64,000 nt of DNA, taken from contig JAUEDM010000004.1 in the NCBI GenBank assembly GCA_033439685.1, positions 1,488,001-1,552,000 on the forward strand. Reading direction: 5' to 3'. Origin of the DNA: Apodospora peruviana. Taxonomy: Eukaryota > Ascomycota > Sordariomycetes > Sordariales > Lasiosphaeriaceae. Each line of letters starts with the position of its first letter. Positions within the stretch are counted from its first letter, which is position 1. The translations under genes were made by a program, and so were the position numbers. Below, piece after piece: positions 61,223-64,000 of the stretch. Below the pieces are notes generated by a model that searched no databases, was not told where the DNA came from, and worked only from the letters and a program-made list of their open reading frames with translations.

Positions 61223-63053
61223 ATGGGCATCCCTCGACTTAAACGATATCTTGAGCCTCTAGCCGAACGCGCCGGTATTCCACCTTGCGAACTTGTGATC
61301 GACGGACCAGCGCTCGCCTACCATATCTTAGGCTGTTGCATGAAGGGAGTCCGCAGTCGCACCCCTCACGACCAGCCTTCCAACGAACAGCTTGGACAGA
61401 CAGCCGTTGCATGGCTTGACCAGATCCAAGCCTGTGGTCTCTCTGTGTATTACACTCGTCCTCCCGCGCCCACCTTCTTGGTGATTGTTACTGATTCCGT
61501 GTCTGAGCAGCTCTGCTATTTACTTTGATGGCTTCCTACCCGAGTGGAAACATGAGGAACGTATAAATCGGCTCCTCAAACTATCACAGAATTTGCGCGT
61601 TTATTATGAGGACTGTCCAGCTGGAATCCCAACGGAAAGCCCGTCCACAAAGCGGGCGTATTCATGGGGAGCATTTTCCAAAGGCACATTGACGAAAACA
61701 CCGCCCCCTCCACCCTTTCTTGTTCCGGCCATCATTGACGCCCTCTGTAACTCGGCACGCTATGCTTCCCTGACAACGGTTAAGCCAGGAGAGGCCGACG
61801 TATTCTGCGCTGGCCATGTTCGCGAGCACGGCGGAACCGTGCTCACATCTGATTCAGATCTGTTGGTCTATGATCTTGGCTCTGATAGCAGCGTCATCTT
61901 TTTCTCGGATATCGAGATCAATACAGCCTCGGATGTCCTGACAGCTCTTTCATTTCGTCCCTCCGATATCTGCAAACGTCTTTCCATCAAATCTGCCAAC
62001 GGTCTCCGTCGTCTCGCATTTGAGATCGTTTTGGACTGCCATCAGACTCTCGAACAAGCGGCCGAGAGGACGAGGCGAGAAGCTGGGACCCAGTCCTTTC
62101 CCAGAGATTACTCAAAATTTCTGGAGCAATACTTTACTCCCGTAACTGCATCGATAACCGAGAATTTGAGTTTGGACCCCCGCATGTCAGAGCTTGTTCT
62201 TCAATGCATTTACAAGCCAACAGAACAGGCCGCCAATAATAGCGAGCTTGCCATGCATCTCCCTTTTTTACTCGACTCGCCCCTGAGGACAAGTGCCTGG
62301 GAAGCGAGTAAGCCTATCAGACAACTGGTATACGGCCTCGTCGTTTCGCTTAAAGAGCGACAACGAGGTCCCTCGCCGTCAGTCTCTGAGTATAGAAGGC
62401 TCCAGACACCAACCCGCGGGACGCGGATTGATGTCCCACATCCCGCGAGCGTATTCGAGCAACAAGTCGCTGCTTTTTTGGATGTCCTATCGAGAATTGG
62501 ATCCTCGGTGAGCGACCAGATGATCATTTGGACGATCGTGGCCATCCACCAAGATATACTCCTAGCGTTGCATCAAGGCAAGACCAATCCGTTGAGCCTC
62601 GAGCTACTTCGCCAAGGCGCAGTGGGAACACTTAACGACCATTCTTGGGATTTTCTCCATTTTCTGGCGCAGGTCCAGGCGACGTATTATTCGCTCAGGA
62701 TGCTTCGACAGAGCGTGGACTTCACGACAAACCGAGGCGGCAGTTTGTCTGACACTATGGCGAAGCTTGGCCTCCAGATTTCGACCTTGCCCCAGCTAGC
62801 AGACTTTCCCTCTGCGAAAACCTTTGCTGGTTTGCTTGATACGGTAAAAGAAGCAGGAGGGCTTTCATGTTTGGCTGCTCTCTCCTCGGATTACAAGGGT
62901 ATTGTACGACAGATCGAGGCGATCCAAGCACCTCCGCAGGATCCTATTCAAGAGAAATACAAAGCCCCAAAACGGAAGATAAATACAGAACACGGCTGGA
63001 GGGCTGGGACAAGTCCACGCAATCCTTTTGGCGTGCTGCCTGTGTCTGAGTAG
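61223..63053 (+). CDS. Asteroid-type PIN/XPG-domain nuclease-like protein
   Basis: Two exons, 61223-61446 and 61511-63053 (GTATTA donor, GCAG acceptor), 588 aa. N-terminal MGIPRLKRYLEPLAERAG matches the XPG/Asteroid start 'MGI..L'. Acidic residues of the PIN/FEN active site are in place: VIDGPALAYHI (D27), IYFDGFLP (D81), KPGEADVFCAGHVREHG (the 'EAD' helix) and TSDSDLLVYDLG (the DxD pair). The remaining ~350 residues are helical with no further named domain and end in a basic tail (PKRKINTEHGW). Known: Asteroid proteins are structure-related to FEN1/XPG nucleases; their substrate is mostly undetermined. The conserved acidic set suggests nuclease activity (inference). It is divergent from the PRPP synthetase gene. 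Confidence 0.85.
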
Positions 63054-63802
63054 TATCCGGGGCTCAGATACAATGGAGGTGGATTGGAAGTGGAAGTGGA
63101 AAGGGGGAATCCGAACCGAAGAAGTCAATTGCGGTGTAGGCTTGGCGAGGCTCATATAGCCCTGTGTTATAAGAGCGTGAATGAGCGGGAGAAAAAAAAC
63201 ATCTATGTCGGCGGAATTGACAAAATAATGTATACAAGAGGGTTTATGTGGTGTATACATCAGGGTTGAACTTCACCAACCTTACAAATAATTAACCTTT
63301 TAATGTACCGTTCTACAGCAAGTTCAGATAGTTCAAATAGTTCAGATAGTTCAGATAGTTCAGATAGTTCAGATAGTTCAGATAGTTCAGATAGTTCAGA
63401 TAGTTCAGATAGTTCAGATAGTTCAGATAGTTCAGATAGTTCAGATAGTTCAGATAGTTCAGATAGTTCACAGATGTGACAGATAGTTCATACCCCGGTT
63501 CAAGGCGTTGACGGTCGTGAGTTTATATCGCTATCTCCTATCCGTATCTGCATACCCTTCGGTTTATATGGATATTACAAAAAGGGGGGTAAGGGGTCGC
63601 AGAGAAAGAACTCGAGCTTATCGTTATCGGGACCAAATTGCCCCTCCAAAAATTTTGGCTCCCGCGGTGTCGCATGTCGAACCATTGAATGGCCTACCTA
63701 TTTCTTTAGCTCCCCCTAGACAACCTACAAGTTATCACCTACACCGTCGCTTTCACATAAAAAAAGAATCATAGACGAAAGAAGCATTTATATTAAAAGG
63801 CC
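63054..63802. other. intergenic with a 9-bp minisatellite
   Basis: Between the Asteroid-like stop and the deoxyhypusine hydroxylase start. Holds the 9-bp repeat at 63322-63470; otherwise nothing is recognised. Pyrimidine-rich sequence precedes the last gene. Confidence 0.6.
63322..63470. repeat. minisatellite of 9-bp units (GTTCAGATA), ~16.5 copies
   Basis: Sixteen full units of GTTCAGATA plus a partial GTTCA, in register over 149 bp. The second unit has a single G-to-A change (GTTCAAATA) and the rest are identical. A further relic (GACAGATAGTTCATA) lies just beyond at 63478-63492. Confidence 0.95.
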
Positions 63803-64000
63803 ATGACAACTGGAACCGAAGGCGCCGCCGCGACAGCGGATTCCACCGTGGCGGCCCTCCGAAAGAGCCTCTGCTCCGAGGACACCCCACTGCCGGTGCG
63901 GTTCCGCGCGCTGTTCTCGCTCAAGCATCTCGCGAAACAAGAGTCCACGCCGCCCTCGCAACAGCTGGCCGCCATCGAGGCCATCGCCGCCGCCTTCAGC
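63803..64000 (+). CDS. LIA1: deoxyhypusine hydroxylase, N-terminal part (cut by window end)
   Basis: The ATG at 63803 opens 66 codons to the window edge. After a short Ala/Thr-rich start, the sequence VAALRKSLCSEDTPLPVRFR, ALFSLKHLAKQE is the first HEAT-like repeat of deoxyhypusine hydroxylase (DOHH, yeast Lia1). Known: DOHH is a di-iron, HEAT-repeat enzyme that hydroxylates deoxyhypusine in eIF5A to hypusine, the last step of that modification, in the cytosol. The iron-binding His-Glu motifs lie beyond the edge and cannot be checked. The identification rests on ~45 residues, but the pattern is distinctive. Confidence 0.8.
   Translation, partial: MTTGTEGAAATADSTVAALRKSLCSEDTPLPVRFRALFSLKHLAKQESTPPSQQLAAIEAIAAAFS

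Overview
The window is nuclear DNA of a filamentous ascomycete. Genes are spaced 0.3-5 kb apart on both strands, carry short introns (about 50-110 nt, with GTAAGT/GTGAGT donors and TAG/CAG acceptors), and encode fungus-specific families: a quinate repressor built from AROM-type domains, a Zn2Cys6 regulator, a UMTA/LaeA-like methyltransferase, and the RNA polymerase I factor Rrn5. Gene content and the many dispersed TACCTACC/GGTAGGTA tracts between genes suggest a sordariomycete, probably Sordariales; this is an inference from style, not a species call.

Layout. 1-2849 (-): a RAD5/HLTF-type SNF2 ATPase with a RING finger, cut by the left edge. 4.8-6.8 kb: a weak SR-rich ORF and the mitochondrial GatB/YqeY protein AIM41 (-). 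8.6-10.4 kb (-): a nine-exon methyltransferase found only by splicing it by hand. 10.4-15.9 kb: gene-poor. 15.9-18.5 kb (-): type II phosphatidylinositol 4-kinase (LSB6). 19.6-22.9 kb: a small Cys-rich ORF (+) and an unknown 706-aa protein (-). 23.8-25.8 kb (-): mitochondrial helicase IRC3, divergent from the Pol I factor RRN5 (+, 26.4-28.6 kb). 28.9-32.9 kb (-): a 1310-aa four-domain RNA-end processing protein. 33.8-35.0 kb (-): a conserved unknown protein. 36.3-38.2 kb: a membrane protein, a broken poly-Q remnant of a VIT/vWA protein, and a 391-bp element with 44-bp terminal inverted repeats. 38.5-43.6 kb: a Zn2Cys6 protein (-) divergent from the quinate repressor (+). 44.0 kb: tRNA-Leu(CAG) with an intron (-). 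45.4-46.1 kb (-): unknown protein. 49.7-53.8 kb: splicing factor Bud13/Cwc26 (+) converging on TFIIF alpha/Tfg1 (-). 54.7-58.0 kb (+): a Cid1-type terminal nucleotidyltransferase with a ~400-aa insertion in its catalytic domain. 59.2-60.8 kb (-): PRPP synthetase. 61.2-63.1 kb (+): Asteroid-type PIN/XPG nuclease. 63.8 kb to the end (+): the start of deoxyhypusine hydroxylase.

Most genes are unrelated housekeeping or nucleic-acid genes with no cluster logic. Two nucleic-acid proteins stand out: the 2H + EEP + poly(A)-polymerase-like + MJ1316 fusion, and the Cid1-type enzyme whose insert looks like two retrotransposon Gag/capsid-type helical units. Decay or rearrangement is seen in the poly-Q remnant (in-frame TAG), the methyltransferase 5' end (in-frame TAA), the 3' end of the 706-aa gene (frame-breaking duplication) and an orphan exon near 14.1 kb. 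Domain assignments were made by eye from motifs; no database search was run.
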